The notes below the pieces were generated by a model. That model ran no database searches and was not told the DNA's origin. It worked only from the letters and a program-made list of their open reading frames with translations. The translations under genes were made by a program, and so were the position numbers. Below are positions 43,276 to 51,902 of a stretch of DNA of 64,000 nt, piece after piece. The stretch is from Fundicoccus ignavus (GTDB taxonomy: Bacteria > Bacillota > Bacilli > Lactobacillales > Aerococcaceae), in NCBI RefSeq assembly GCF_009659375.1, contig NZ_WJQT01000003.1, forward strand, positions 62,001 through 126,000, given 5' to 3'. How positions within the stretch are numbered: the stretch's first letter is position 1; each line of letters begins with the position of its first letter.

Positions 43276-44280
43276 ATGAGCAATGAACATAGAATTGCAA
43301 TAGTAAACTCTAGTAGTTTCGGTAAAATATTTCCTGATCACTTAGAGCGTTTAAATAAACTTGGAGAAGTTAAAAGCTTTAACGTAGATAGTGAGATTGA
43401 TGGTAAGAGCCTAGCAGAAACGCTAAATGGCTTTAATGTCATCATCTCAAGCGTAACACCATTCTTTACTCAAGAATTTTTCGAGCATAAGGATGAACTT
43501 AAATTAATTTCTAGACACGGGATTGGTTATAATAACATTGACTTGGAAGCAGCGAAAGCACATGATACAATTGTTTCGATTGTACCTGCTTTGGTGGAGC
43601 GTGATGCAGTAGCTGAAAACAATGTGACAAACCTTTTAAGTGTAATGCGTCAAACTGCACCAGCAGCCCAAAGAGTATTAGATGACAAATGGGAGGAAAG
43701 AGCAGAGTATGTAGGTCATGGCTTGAGTGGCAAAAAAGTTGGTGTAATTGGTGTTGGAAATATCGGAAGTCGTGTAGTTGAAATTTTAAATTATGGTTTC
43801 CGTTGTGAAGTGATGGCATACGACCCATATAAATCAGCAATGGAACTAGAACAATTCGGTGCACGTAAAGTCGAAGAGTTAGATGAACTATTAGAAAATG
43901 CAGATGTTATTGCATTATGCGCAAGTTTAAACGAAGGCAATTATCATATGTTATCTGAAGCGCAATTCGGTAAAATGAAGGATAATGTTTATCTATCTAA
44001 TACGGCTCGCGGTGCATTGATAAAAGAAGAAGCTTTAGTAGCTGCTTTGGAATCAGGAAAAGTTGCAGGTTTTGCAACGGATGTACTGGAAGAAGAACCA
44101 GGACGCGCGAATCATCCATATTTATCATTCAAAAATGTCTTAATGACACCGCATACTTCAGCATATACAATGGAATGTTTAGAAGGAATGGGAGATAAAT
44201 GTGTGACGGATTGTGAGGATATTGTTCAAGGTAAATTACCAGGTACAGCCGTTCAAGCAACGAGTCGTTACGTTAAGTAA
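43276..44280 (+). CDS. D-isomer-specific 2-hydroxyacid dehydrogenase
   Basis: A 334-residue NAD(P)-dependent reductase. The NAD loop GVGNIGSRVVEIL, the substrate Arg/Gly region SNTARGALI, the Glu of EEEPGRA and catalytic His in MTPHTSAYT are present. The family includes 2-ketogluconate reductases. Within an operon that contains 6-phosphogluconate dehydrogenase and a PTS, reduction of a 2-keto sugar acid (or its 6-phosphate) to the gluconate form is a plausible role; this is inference. A TTG at 43255 is in frame, but ATG 43276 has AAAGGAGAG upstream. Confidence 0.88.
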   Translation: MSNEHRIAIVNSSSFGKIFPDHLERLNKLGEVKSFNVDSEIDGKSLAETLNGFNVIISSVTPFFTQEFFEHKDELKLISRHGIGYNNIDLEAAKAHDTIVSIVPALVERDAVAENNVTNLLSVMRQTAPAAQRVLDDKWEERAEYVGHGLSGKKVGVIGVGNIGSRVVEILNYGFRCEVMAYDPYKSAMELEQFGARKVEELDELLENADVIALCASLNEGNYHMLSEAQFGKMKDNVYLSNTARGALIKEEALVAALESGKVAGFATDVLEEEPGRANHPYLSFKNVLMTPHTSAYTMECLEGMGDKCVTDCEDIVQGKLPGTAVQATSRYVK

Positions 44281-44292
44281 GGAGATGTTTAG

Positions 44293-45405
44293 ATGATAGA
44301 TGCAATTAATGTTAAAGTAGGACCTCAGTTTTATCGTTATAGTGAGGGAGCGCTGGATTTGATTCCAGAACTATTCGAAGAATTTGACGTTAAACGTGTG
44401 ATGGTTATACACGGAACAGTCTCTTGGGATAAGGCACAACCTTACTTAACAGCTTTAAGCAACCATTCATCCGTAGTTCATTATGAACGTTATAGTGGTG
44501 AATGTAGTTATAATGAAGGGAATCGCATCGCAACTCTAGTTAAAGAACACAATATTGATTTTATTGTTGGTGTTGGTGGAGGAAAACTGGCAGACGTTGT
44601 ATTATATGCTTCGCATTTAGCAAATGTGCAATTTGGTGTTGTACCAACTTTGGCAAGTAACTGTGCAGCCTGGACACCGTTATCTGTTATGTATAAAGAT
44701 AATGGTTTAGCGGAAGGGAAGACAGAACATGTAAAACGACAAGCAGCGTTTCTGCTAATGGATCCACGTTTAGTAATCGATTCGCCAATGGAATATTTCA
44801 TTGCGGGTATCGCGGATACATTAGCTAAATGGTACGAGTCAGATATGATCTTAGAGCAAGAGACATTTAGTAAAGAACCTTTCCCAATGATGGCACGTCA
44901 TGCAGCAAGAATGTGTAAAGACGTTATCTTGGAAGAGGCATCGAAAGCAATTGAAGATATGAATAATGAAACTGTTTCAGCTGAATTTATTCATGTTTCA
45001 GAAATTATTGTTGCGGTTGCTGGTTTAGTGGGTGGACTAGGAGATAAATATGCTCGTAATACTGCTGCACACGCAATGCATGATGCAATTTCTGCTTATT
45101 TACCAGAGGTACATAAATATTTACATGGTGAAAAAGTAGCTTACGGTATCTTTTACCAATTAGCTCTAGAAGAAAAATGGGCAGTCATTGATGAGTTGCT
45201 ACCACTATATCAGGAGCTAAGCTTACCAATGTCACTTACACAAATGGGTGTTTATCCGATGGCTGACGAAACTTTAACGGATATTATCAGTTTAGTTAAC
45301 GGAAAACAAAAAGTTCATTTGTTACCGATGGAAATCAATGAAACCGTATTAACCAAAGCTTTAGTCGAATTAGAAGAGTATTTAAACAATAAGGAGGTAA
45401 TTTAA
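44293..45405 (+). CDS. Iron-containing alcohol dehydrogenase family (GldA/HcxA-like), second paralog
   Basis: A 370-residue metal-dependent dehydrogenase, related to the enzyme at 39146-40213: the pairs GVGGGKLADVVLYAS / GVGGGMVLDTAKG, AAWTPLSVMY / AGFTPLSAVY and IADTLAKWYE / IGDTLAKWYE align directly. Metal ligands are the Asp in AGIADTLAKW and His in AHAMHDA and YLHGEKVAYG. Its job in the sugar-acid operon could be oxidation or reduction of a keto group on the substrate or of a C-5/C-2 epimer. AAGGAGATG-type site overlaps the upstream stop region. The substrate is unknown. Confidence 0.85.
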   Translation: MIDAINVKVGPQFYRYSEGALDLIPELFEEFDVKRVMVIHGTVSWDKAQPYLTALSNHSSVVHYERYSGECSYNEGNRIATLVKEHNIDFIVGVGGGKLADVVLYASHLANVQFGVVPTLASNCAAWTPLSVMYKDNGLAEGKTEHVKRQAAFLLMDPRLVIDSPMEYFIAGIADTLAKWYESDMILEQETFSKEPFPMMARHAARMCKDVILEEASKAIEDMNNETVSAEFIHVSEIIVAVAGLVGGLGDKYARNTAAHAMHDAISAYLPEVHKYLHGEKVAYGIFYQLALEEKWAVIDELLPLYQELSLPMSLTQMGVYPMADETLTDIISLVNGKQKVHLLPMEINETVLTKALVELEEYLNNKEVI

Positions 45406-46230
45406 TTGGCTACATTAACAGTATTACAAAGTTTAATCATTGCCCTTTGGGTAGCAGCAGTTATGTCGCGTTCATTCTTAGGGGGAGCAACACTAACGTT
45501 ACGTTTCTCACCTTTAATGACAGGTTTAGTAGTAGGGATTGTTATGGGCGACGTTGCACAAGCAATGGTCATCACGGCATCAATTCAACTAATTTATATG
45601 GGGGTATTCTCACCAGGTGGGACAATGCCATCAGAACCATCTATCGCAGCAGCGATTGCAGTATCAGTTGCTTTATTAGGTAACTTATCGCCAGAAGCAG
45701 CGATTGCGGTAGCAGTACCAGTAGGATTATTAGGATCTTATTTATACCAATTCCGTTTCTTCTTAAACACATTTATCGGAAAACGTACAGATACAGCGGT
45801 TGAAAACTTAGATCATGCAGGTATTACTCGTACAGTTATTTGGTATCCAACATTAGCATCATTCTTATTATTCGTACCATTAGTATTCGTTGCTTTATAC
45901 TGGGGAGCTCCGGTTATCGCTGACGTAATTGCAGCATTAGAAGGTACTGTAGTGATTCATATCTTAGAAGTAGTAGGTGGCGGTTTAGCAGCGATTGGTA
46001 TCGCAACTACTATTTATGTAATTGGACGTAAAGAATACTTAATTTTCTTCTTATTAGCTTATTTCTTAAGTGTAATTTTTGCAAGCTTAGGCGTAACAAT
46101 GGTTACTTATGCTATTTTAGGAACTTTAATTGCAGCAATGTTTGTATTAGCGACATCTAACTCGAATAACGCTTCACCTGCAACAACAGGTAGTGTGGAC
46201 TTTGACGACGATGACGATGATGACTTCTAA
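45406..46230 (+). CDS. PTS mannose/sorbose-family component EIIC
   Basis: A 274-residue membrane permease component. Hydrophobic helices span most of residues 5-255; ALWVAAVMSRSFLGGATLTLRFSPLMTGLVVGIVMGD and GGTMPSEPSIAAAIAVSVAL are typical EII-Man/Sor C sequences. TTG start at 45406 (AAGGAGG upstream), one base after the previous gene. The C-terminus is an unusual acidic run (FDDDDDDDF) also echoed in the EIIA of this system. With EIID it forms the sugar channel in the membrane. Confidence 0.92.
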   Translation: MATLTVLQSLIIALWVAAVMSRSFLGGATLTLRFSPLMTGLVVGIVMGDVAQAMVITASIQLIYMGVFSPGGTMPSEPSIAAAIAVSVALLGNLSPEAAIAVAVPVGLLGSYLYQFRFFLNTFIGKRTDTAVENLDHAGITRTVIWYPTLASFLLFVPLVFVALYWGAPVIADVIAALEGTVVIHILEVVGGGLAAIGIATTIYVIGRKEYLIFFLLAYFLSVIFASLGVTMVTYAILGTLIAAMFVLATSNSNNASPATTGSVDFDDDDDDDF

Positions 46231-46258
46231 TTAGCCAATACGAAAGGAGAAATTTATA

Positions 46259-47116
46259 ATGACAGAACATAACTTAAATCCAAAATTAGCACCAGAAGAA
46301 ATTACAATTAAAGATGTTAGTAAAGCTTATTTAAGATGGCACTTTGCTAACGAGATTCCTCACTCTTTTGAACGTTACTTAGCTCCATCTCTTTTATGGG
46401 CTTTGATGCCAATCTTAAGAAAATTGTACAAAGACGATGATCGTTTGCGTGCAGCTTACGAAAGACAATTACTTTTCTTTAACACTCAATTAACTTGGGG
46501 TGGGGGAGTTATTACAGGTTTAATGTCTTCAATGGAACAAGAACGTGCCCGTCAAGAGTACAATGATGAAGAAATTACTATGTCAGATGATTTAATGTAT
46601 AACACTAAAGCTGGTTTAATGGGAGCTTTAGCTGGTATCGGTGACTCGATTGACTCTGGTACAGTTCAATATATCTTTATTGCGATTGCTGTTCCTTGGG
46701 CACAAAATGGTAACCCAATGGGTGCTTTATTCCCATTCATCGGTTTCGCATTGTATCAAGTGTTAATCGGTTTGTTCTTTGCACGCCAAGGTTTCACAAT
46801 GGGTCGTAACGCAACTGGTTTAATGCAAAGTTCAGGTGTTAAAAACATCATTGAATTGTTATCAATCTTAGGTATGTTTATGATGGGTGTATTAGCTGGT
46901 AACTACGTTAAAGTATCTTCAAGTTTAGCGTTTGATATTTCAGGACGTCCATTCGTATTACAAGAAACATTAGATACTATTATGCCAGGTCTTTTACCGT
47001 TAGCGGTTGTTTTAGGTGTGTATTACTATTACACTAAGAAAGGGCTTAAAGTTACTCGTGCTTTAGTTGGGTTAACAATTGTTTTAGCCGTATTAGCAGG
47101 TGTAGGAATCTTATAG
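46259..47116 (+). CDS. PTS mannose/sorbose-family component EIID
   Basis: A 285-residue EIID subunit. KDVSKAYLRWHFANEIPHSFERY at the N-terminus, GLMGALAGIGDSIDSGTVQYIFIAIA in the centre and a C-terminal cluster of helices are diagnostic. Partner of the EIIC immediately upstream. AAAGGAG site before ATG 46259. Confidence 0.93.
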   Translation: MTEHNLNPKLAPEEITIKDVSKAYLRWHFANEIPHSFERYLAPSLLWALMPILRKLYKDDDRLRAAYERQLLFFNTQLTWGGGVITGLMSSMEQERARQEYNDEEITMSDDLMYNTKAGLMGALAGIGDSIDSGTVQYIFIAIAVPWAQNGNPMGALFPFIGFALYQVLIGLFFARQGFTMGRNATGLMQSSGVKNIIELLSILGMFMMGVLAGNYVKVSSSLAFDISGRPFVLQETLDTIMPGLLPLAVVLGVYYYYTKKGLKVTRALVGLTIVLAVLAGVGIL

Positions 47117-47148
47117 TTCCAATTTTTAATTAAGAAAGGTGATTTATA

Positions 47149-47655
47149 ATGGGAGTAGTAAACTTAGCTCGTGTAGACGAGAGATTAATCCACGGTCAGG
47201 TAATGATGACCTTATCTAAACGTAATGGAGTTGACTCAATCTTTGTAGTTGATGACGTTGTGGCAAAAGATAAATTTATGAAAGATTTATACAAGAGTGC
47301 AGGTAGTAGAACAGGTCAAAAAACTATCGTAATGACACTAGATAAATGTAAGTACTACTGGGATGAGTTTGAATTCAAAAACTATAGTGCAATCGTTATT
47401 GCAAAAACAGTAGGTCATTTCTACGAATTAGTTAAACATGGTGTGCCAATTAAAGAATTAAATATTGGTGGAATTGCTCAAAAAGATCAAGAAAAAGATC
47501 TTTTAGTGACAAAATCTGTTTACTTAAACAAAGAAGATGCATTGAAATTAAAAGAAATGAACGAGCAATATGGTGTAGAGAATATTTACTTCCAGGCAAC
47601 ACCATCAGCACCAAGCACAAGCTTGAAAGATGTACTAGCTAAATTTGATTTATAA
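47149..47655 (+). CDS. PTS mannose/sorbose-family component EIIB
   Basis: A 168-residue cytoplasmic phosphocarrier. His15 in DERLIHGQVM is the phosphorylation site, in the usual position for the sorbose-type EIIB family. It takes phosphate from EIIA and passes it to the incoming substrate at EIIC/EIID. ATG 47149 with AAAGGTG. Confidence 0.93.
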   Translation: MGVVNLARVDERLIHGQVMMTLSKRNGVDSIFVVDDVVAKDKFMKDLYKSAGSRTGQKTIVMTLDKCKYYWDEFEFKNYSAIVIAKTVGHFYELVKHGVPIKELNIGGIAQKDQEKDLLVTKSVYLNKEDALKLKEMNEQYGVENIYFQATPSAPSTSLKDVLAKFDL

Positions 47656-47679
47656 TTTTTAGAATGAAGGAATGAGAGA

Positions 47680-48525
47680 ATGAATCAACAACAATTAATT
47701 AAAGATTGGTACATTCGGTATCATTCAATATTTAAAACTCGTTATACAGTAAAGCGTAAAGATAAGTTTCTACAAAGTTTAGAAGCTGATGTTAAACAAT
47801 TTCGTAGCGATACGAAAGTCGATCATTTCAAATTCTATGAAAAAAGTGCGACTGAATATCGTAATTTGTATATCGGGAATATCAAAAAAGCTAAAGTAGT
47901 GTTTAGTACATATTACGACACGCCAAGTGCTCATATTGATGCATATAAGTTTTTCGATATAGAATCACGAAAGCGTAATAAAACTAAATTGATTTTAGTT
48001 AGTTCGTTGTTATATTTATTAGTAGGTCTTGCGATAACATTGTTTATCGCAATGCCTATTTTTAAAAATTATGACACATTTAGTTGGCAGTTTATTTCGA
48101 TGATAGTTGGTATTGTAGTGTATTTCTTCTTCTTGGGGAAGATAACTCAAGGGTGGCCAAGTCGTCATAATTTGGTTCAGAATACATCTTCTTTACTTGC
48201 ATTGTTATTGGCAATTAGTTCAATGAGAAAAAATAAGCAAGTAGCTTATGCGTTTTTAGATGCTGGTTGCTTGAATAATGGTGGTCTGGATCGTTTGCGT
48301 GAAGAGACTTCAGCGAAGATTTATCATTTAGATAGTATTGGTTCGACTCAAGAACTCCATTTATTATCTACCCATGATGCTTTGTACCATTTAATTAGTG
48401 CAGAAAAAATAGAAGCGAATTATCAATTATCCAAACAAGACTTAAATTCACAGCAATTAAATGAAGCGAATATGAATCAAGTTTTAGCGATTATAGAACA
48501 AGTATCTAAGGAGGTTTCTAGATGA
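47680..48525 (+). CDS. Membrane protein resembling an inactive M28 peptidase, in PTS operon
   Basis: A 281-residue protein of unknown role placed between EIIB and EIIA. Two hydrophobic helices (about 107-128 and 137-158) interrupt a soluble fold. KAKVVFSTYYDTPSAH (about 67-82), SRHNLVQNTSSLLALLLAIS (about 166-185) and VAYAFLDAGCLNNGGLDRL (about 190-208) line up with the M28 aminopeptidase blocks xHYDTP, DNTSGVAALLE and FxxFDxEExGLxGS, but the metal His is Tyr, the bridging Asp is Gln and the Glu-Glu is Gly-Cys. It would be a pseudo-enzyme if the relation is real. Last codons overlap the EIIA start, so the two are translationally coupled. Confidence 0.6.
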   Translation: MNQQQLIKDWYIRYHSIFKTRYTVKRKDKFLQSLEADVKQFRSDTKVDHFKFYEKSATEYRNLYIGNIKKAKVVFSTYYDTPSAHIDAYKFFDIESRKRNKTKLILVSSLLYLLVGLAITLFIAMPIFKNYDTFSWQFISMIVGIVVYFFFLGKITQGWPSRHNLVQNTSSLLALLLAISSMRKNKQVAYAFLDAGCLNNGGLDRLREETSAKIYHLDSIGSTQELHLLSTHDALYHLISAEKIEANYQLSKQDLNSQQLNEANMNQVLAIIEQVSKEVSR

Positions 48526-48968
48526 TTGGAATTATCATAGCAACACACGGTAAGATGAGTGACGGCATTAAAGATGCTGCTGAATTAATTATTGGTGGGA
48601 CTGATAAAATTGAAACATTGAACCTATTCCATGGTGATGATGTCTCAGAATTAGGGAATCAGTTAACGGATGCCATTAATAAAGTTGATGAAGGTAATGG
48701 TACTATTATTTTCGCTGACTTATTTGGTGCAAGTCCATATAACCAATCAATGCTTGCAATTAACAATTTACCAGCAGATAAGAAAGACAATGTATATGTA
48801 ATCACAGGCGTAAACTTGCCAATGATTCTCGTTGCATTAACACAAAATATGGTCGGAGCTTCGATTGAAGATGCTGTAGCAGCTATCTTAGAAGAGGCTG
48901 GCAACAGTATGGTTGTTTGGCCAAGCAAGGACAACGATGACGAAGACGATGATGAAGAAGATTTCTAA
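48522..48968 (+). CDS. PTS mannose-family component EIIA
   Basis: A 148-residue phosphocarrier with His9 in IIATHGKMSDG as the HPr-phosphorylated residue and GTIIFADLFGASPYNQS as the second family block. It receives phosphate from HPr and transfers it to EIIB. ATG 48522 overlaps the previous stop (ATGA). The C-terminus is a strongly acidic tail (NDDEDDDEEDF) beyond the normal fold end, similar to that on EIIC. Last gene of the operon; a terminator follows. Confidence 0.92.
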   Translation: MIGIIIATHGKMSDGIKDAAELIIGGTDKIETLNLFHGDDVSELGNQLTDAINKVDEGNGTIIFADLFGASPYNQSMLAINNLPADKKDNVYVITGVNLPMILVALTQNMVGASIEDAVAAILEEAGNSMVVWPSKDNDDEDDDEEDF

Positions 48969-48980
48969 TGATTAAGATAA

Positions 48981-49025
48981 GAGTTACTGATGTGCGTTTA
49001 ATCGCAGTCAGTAGCTTTTTTTTAT
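48981..49025 (+). terminator. Terminator of the sugar-acid PTS operon
   Basis: Stem AGTTACTGATGTGCG / CGCAGTCAGTAGCT with a short TTTAAT loop, followed by TTTTTTTTA. Confidence 0.88.
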
Positions 49026-49026
49026 A

Positions 49027-49332
49027 ATATAAGGTTTTATAAGTTTTATGTTGATTTATCAAGCTTTATACTACGTTCAGCTTATTGTTTTCCAATGCGG
49101 AGGTCGCTTTCAAAGCCTCACTGACGTTCGTGCTTTTCTAGCTCAATCGGCTAGGGTGTGTCTAATTCGCTGCGCTCAAAGTCACACCAAGCTACGCCGA
49201 TTGCCCTTTGTACCGCTATGGAAAACAATTAGCTGATCTACGTTAAATATTCCAACAAAAGTAAAGCGATATAATCAAATTATACTGATAAACAGAATTT
49301 AAAGGCCTCGGACAAAGTCCGAGGTTTTTTTA
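49027..49332 (+). repeat. Dispersed intergenic repeat, copy E (full length)
   Basis: Starts within the T-run of the EIIA terminator with ATATAAGGTTTTATAAG, shares TTATGTTGATTTAT with copy C, and has the arms TCAGCTTATTGTTTTCCAATGCGG and CCGCTATGGAAAACAATTAGCTGA (in parts). The internal helix here is GGTGTG / CACACC, where copy C has GCTCT / AGAGC. It lacks the AAGCGATTCTGTTAGTAACG insert seen in B and C, and ends in CCTCGGAC-aaa-GTCCGAGG-TTTTTTT (49305-49331), a strong terminator. Confidence 0.88.
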
Positions 49333-49333
49333 T

Positions 49334-49605
49334 TGCTTCACTCAGCGAAGTGTTTTCCAAGGAGGTGGTCGCTTTTAAAGGCACACTGAAGTTCGCTCTT
49401 TTCCAGTTCTATCGGCTAGCTTCTGTCTAATTCGATTTGGTCATAATTAAAGCAAGCTACTAATATTAGTAGCGATGGTTGCCTTTTGTAACGCTTCGGT
49501 AAATTAAAAAATGAACTGAGCGAGGTGATTACAATAGGATTCTTGAATTGTAATCTCAAGGAAAAAGCTTAACAAATAAAAACCACTTCGGATTTAGTTC
49601 GAGGT
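49334..49605 (+). repeat. Dispersed intergenic repeat, copy E2 (tandem, diverged)
   Basis: A second, older copy follows directly after the terminal hairpin of copy E: CTTCACTCAGCGAAGTG, TTTTCCAAGGAGGTGGTCGC, CACTGAAGTTCG, TTTTCCAGTTCTATCGGCTAG and GTCTAATTCG are recognisable. The 3' half is rearranged, with a GCTACTAATATTAGTAGC palindrome (49455-49472), TTGCCTTTTGTAACGC and a worn terminal hairpin at 49581-49605. Confidence 0.75.
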
Positions 49606-49693
49606 ATTATAATATAAACTTTTACGAATCGTATGTCAAAATGTTGCATAAAATCTCGGAAAGAGTTCACATAAATCCATTTAGAAACAAAAT

Positions 49694-49707
49694 TGAATGC
49701 GTTATCA
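49694..49707 (+). promoter_or_regulatory. cre site upstream of alpha-galactosidase
   Basis: TGAATGCGTTATCA matches the CcpA operator TGWNANCGNTNWCA at 13 of 14 positions (T for A at position 5). It lies 20 bases before the ATG, consistent with catabolite repression. Confidence 0.6.
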
Positions 49708-49726
49708 TTAAGAGGAAAGGGGCGAG

Positions 49727-51886
49727 ATGATGTCAATTTATAAAAGCGATCAGCTATTTTATCTACATGCCAAAGATTTAACAATGATTATCGAAGAACA
49801 ATATGGTTATTTGTTCTTAAAGTATATTGGAAAGAAAGTTAAGCGTTATCACGGATCTAATGCTGTTATACAAAAAGATCATGCCTTTTCAGGCAATCCT
49901 TTCCCTGAAAGAAGAGAGTTCTCTCTTGATACTCAAAGAATGTTGTTAGGACAACATGGCTTAGGGGATTTTCGTCAACCATCCATTCGTATTCAGCATG
50001 ATAATAATGAAGTAACGGATTTTAGATATGTATCTTATGAAATTAATCAAGGTGTAAGAAATGCTAAAGGCTTACCTTCTCCCTACGCTAAAGAGAGTGA
50101 AGCGACGACCTTAACCTTGAACTTAAAAGATGAAGTTGCACAATTGGAACTAAAACTCCACTATACCGTATATAAAAATAGCAATACGATTACAAGTTTT
50201 TCTGAAGTGTCGAACTTAAATGCTGAAGATGTGGTAATTCATCAACAACATAGCTTAATGCTTGACTTACCCAAAAATGATTATGACTTAATTTCATTTC
50301 AAGGAGCGTATGCACGCGAGAAAACGGTAAGAAGACATTCGCTTAACCAAGGGATTTTTAAAGTAAATTCAAATAGAGGAGCATCAGGTCATGGACAAAC
50401 ACCAGCTGCCATTTTAGTTGATCAAGAGACAACGGACGACGCTGGTAATGCGTTATCGATTCAACTAATGTACAGTGGAAATTTTGAAATAGTGTGCCAG
50501 CAAAGCCAGCTTAACGATTTACGATTAGCAATTGGTATAAATTCAGAAAATTTCCAATGGAAACTTGCAGAAGGTGAGTGCTTTACGAGTCCTGTTGCTG
50601 TCATCAACTACTCAGATAAAGGACTTAATCAATTGAGTCAAACGAGTCACTCATTTATACGTCAACACATAATCCCAGATACATTTTCTGAACAAGAACG
50701 CCCGATATTAATTAATAACTGGGAGGCAACGTATTTTGATTTTAATCGCGATAAGTTACTCACGATCGCTGATCGAGCAAGTGAGCTAGGTATTGAATTG
50801 TTTGTTTTAGATGATGGTTGGTTTGGCCAGAGATCGGATGACAATAGCTCTTTAGGTGATTGGCAAGTAAACGAAGAGAAGATTCAAGGTTCATTGTCAG
50901 AACTGATTGCAGCGGTCAAAGCAAGAAATCTTAAGTTTGGAATTTGGATTGAACCCGAAATGATCTCGGAGAATAGCGATTTGTATCGCACTCATCCAGA
51001 ATGGACAATTCAGTTACCTAACCGAGCACATACTTATTCACGTAATCAATTAGTATTGAACTACGCCAATCCAGAAGTTGTCACTTATATGAAGGAATTA
51101 TTTGATAATTTGTTATCGCAACACGATATTGACTATGTTAAATGGGATATGAACCGTAATTTAACAAACATTGGAAATGGTGATGATTACTTAGAAACAA
51201 TGATGCAGTCACATCGTTATCAGTTAGGTGTTTATGAATTAGCAGATTATTTAACAAGTCGTCATCCTCAGATTCTGTTTGAAAGTTGTTCTGGTGGTGG
51301 AGGGCGAAATGATTTAGGCATGATGCGTTACTTCCCACAAGTTTGGTCAAGTGATAATACTGATGCGATTAGCCGTCTACAAATCCAACATGGTAGTAGC
51401 TACTTACATCCTGTTATCTCGATGGGAGCTCACGTTTCAGCTGTGCCTAATCATCAAATGAATCGTATAACTGATTTAAAAACTCGTGGTGATGTCGCAA
51501 TGATGGGGAATTTAGGCTATGAGCTAGATTTGGACATCTTAACACAAGACGAAAAGAAAGAAGTTAAAGAACAAGTTGGTCGGTATAAAATGTTACGTCC
51601 AATTGTCCAATTCGGTCAACAATATCGTTTGATGCATACGAGTAACGAAACGGCTGTTCAATTCAATTACGATAATCAAACCGTCATGACATATGTGAGA
51701 GTGTTATCGACCTATGAAGATATGGAAACAACCATAAAAATGAAACATTTAGAAGAAGATGCATTATATCGATTAGAAGATAGCAACCAAGTCTATTCAG
51801 GGGCTGAATTAATGTATGCAGGACTTACAATGGATGTTCCGAAAGGTGACTTCCAAAGTCTTCAGTTTTTATTCACTAAAATTTAA
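49727..51886 (+). CDS. Alpha-galactosidase, GH36
   Basis: A 719-residue cytoplasmic enzyme releasing terminal alpha-galactose from melibiose, raffinose and related sugars. [31 protein letters not shown], the nucleophile Asp474 in [11 protein letters not shown] and the acid/base Asp543 in WSSDNTDA are in order, with [12 protein letters not shown] between. Length is normal for the tetrameric bacterial group. Two adjacent ATG codons (49727, 49730) are possible starts behind AGGAAAGGGG. A cre site covers the leader. It heads a galactoside-use operon with an acetyltransferase and lacZ. Confidence 0.95.
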   Translation: MMSIYKSDQLFYLHAKDLTMIIEEQYGYLFLKYIGKKVKRYHGSNAVIQKDHAFSGNPFPERREFSLDTQRMLLGQHGLGDFRQPSIRIQHDNNEVTDFRYVSYEINQGVRNAKGLPSPYAKESEATTLTLNLKDEVAQLELKLHYTVYKNSNTITSFSEVSNLNAEDVVIHQQHSLMLDLPKNDYDLISFQGAYAREKTVRRHSLNQGIFKVNSNRGASGHGQTPAAILVDQETTDDAGNALSIQLMYSGNFEIVCQQSQLNDLRLAIGINSENFQWKLAEGECFTSPVAVINYSDKGLNQLSQTSHSFIRQHIIPDTFSEQERPILINNWEATYFDFNRDKLLTIADRASELGIELFVLDDGWFGQRSDDNSSLGDWQVNEEKIQGSLSELIAAVKARNLKFGIWIEPEMISENSDLYRTHPEWTIQLPNRAHTYSRNQLVLNYANPEVVTYMKELFDNLLSQHDIDYVKWDMNRNLTNIGNGDDYLETMMQSHRYQLGVYELADYLTSRHPQILFESCSGGGGRNDLGMMRYFPQVWSSDNTDAISRLQIQHGSSYLHPVISMGAHVSAVPNHQMNRITDLKTRGDVAMMGNLGYELDLDILTQDEKKEVKEQVGRYKMLRPIVQFGQQYRLMHTSNETAVQFNYDNQTVMTYVRVLSTYEDMETTIKMKHLEEDALYRLEDSNQVYSGAELMYAGLTMDVPKGDFQSLQFLFTKI

Positions 51887-51902
51887 GAAGGAGCTAGAGT
51901 TA

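Noticed and set aside
49048-49236. 62-codon open frame inside repeat copy E
   Set aside because: It lies wholly in the structured repeat, has no ribosome site, and the equivalent frame is not conserved in copies B and C.
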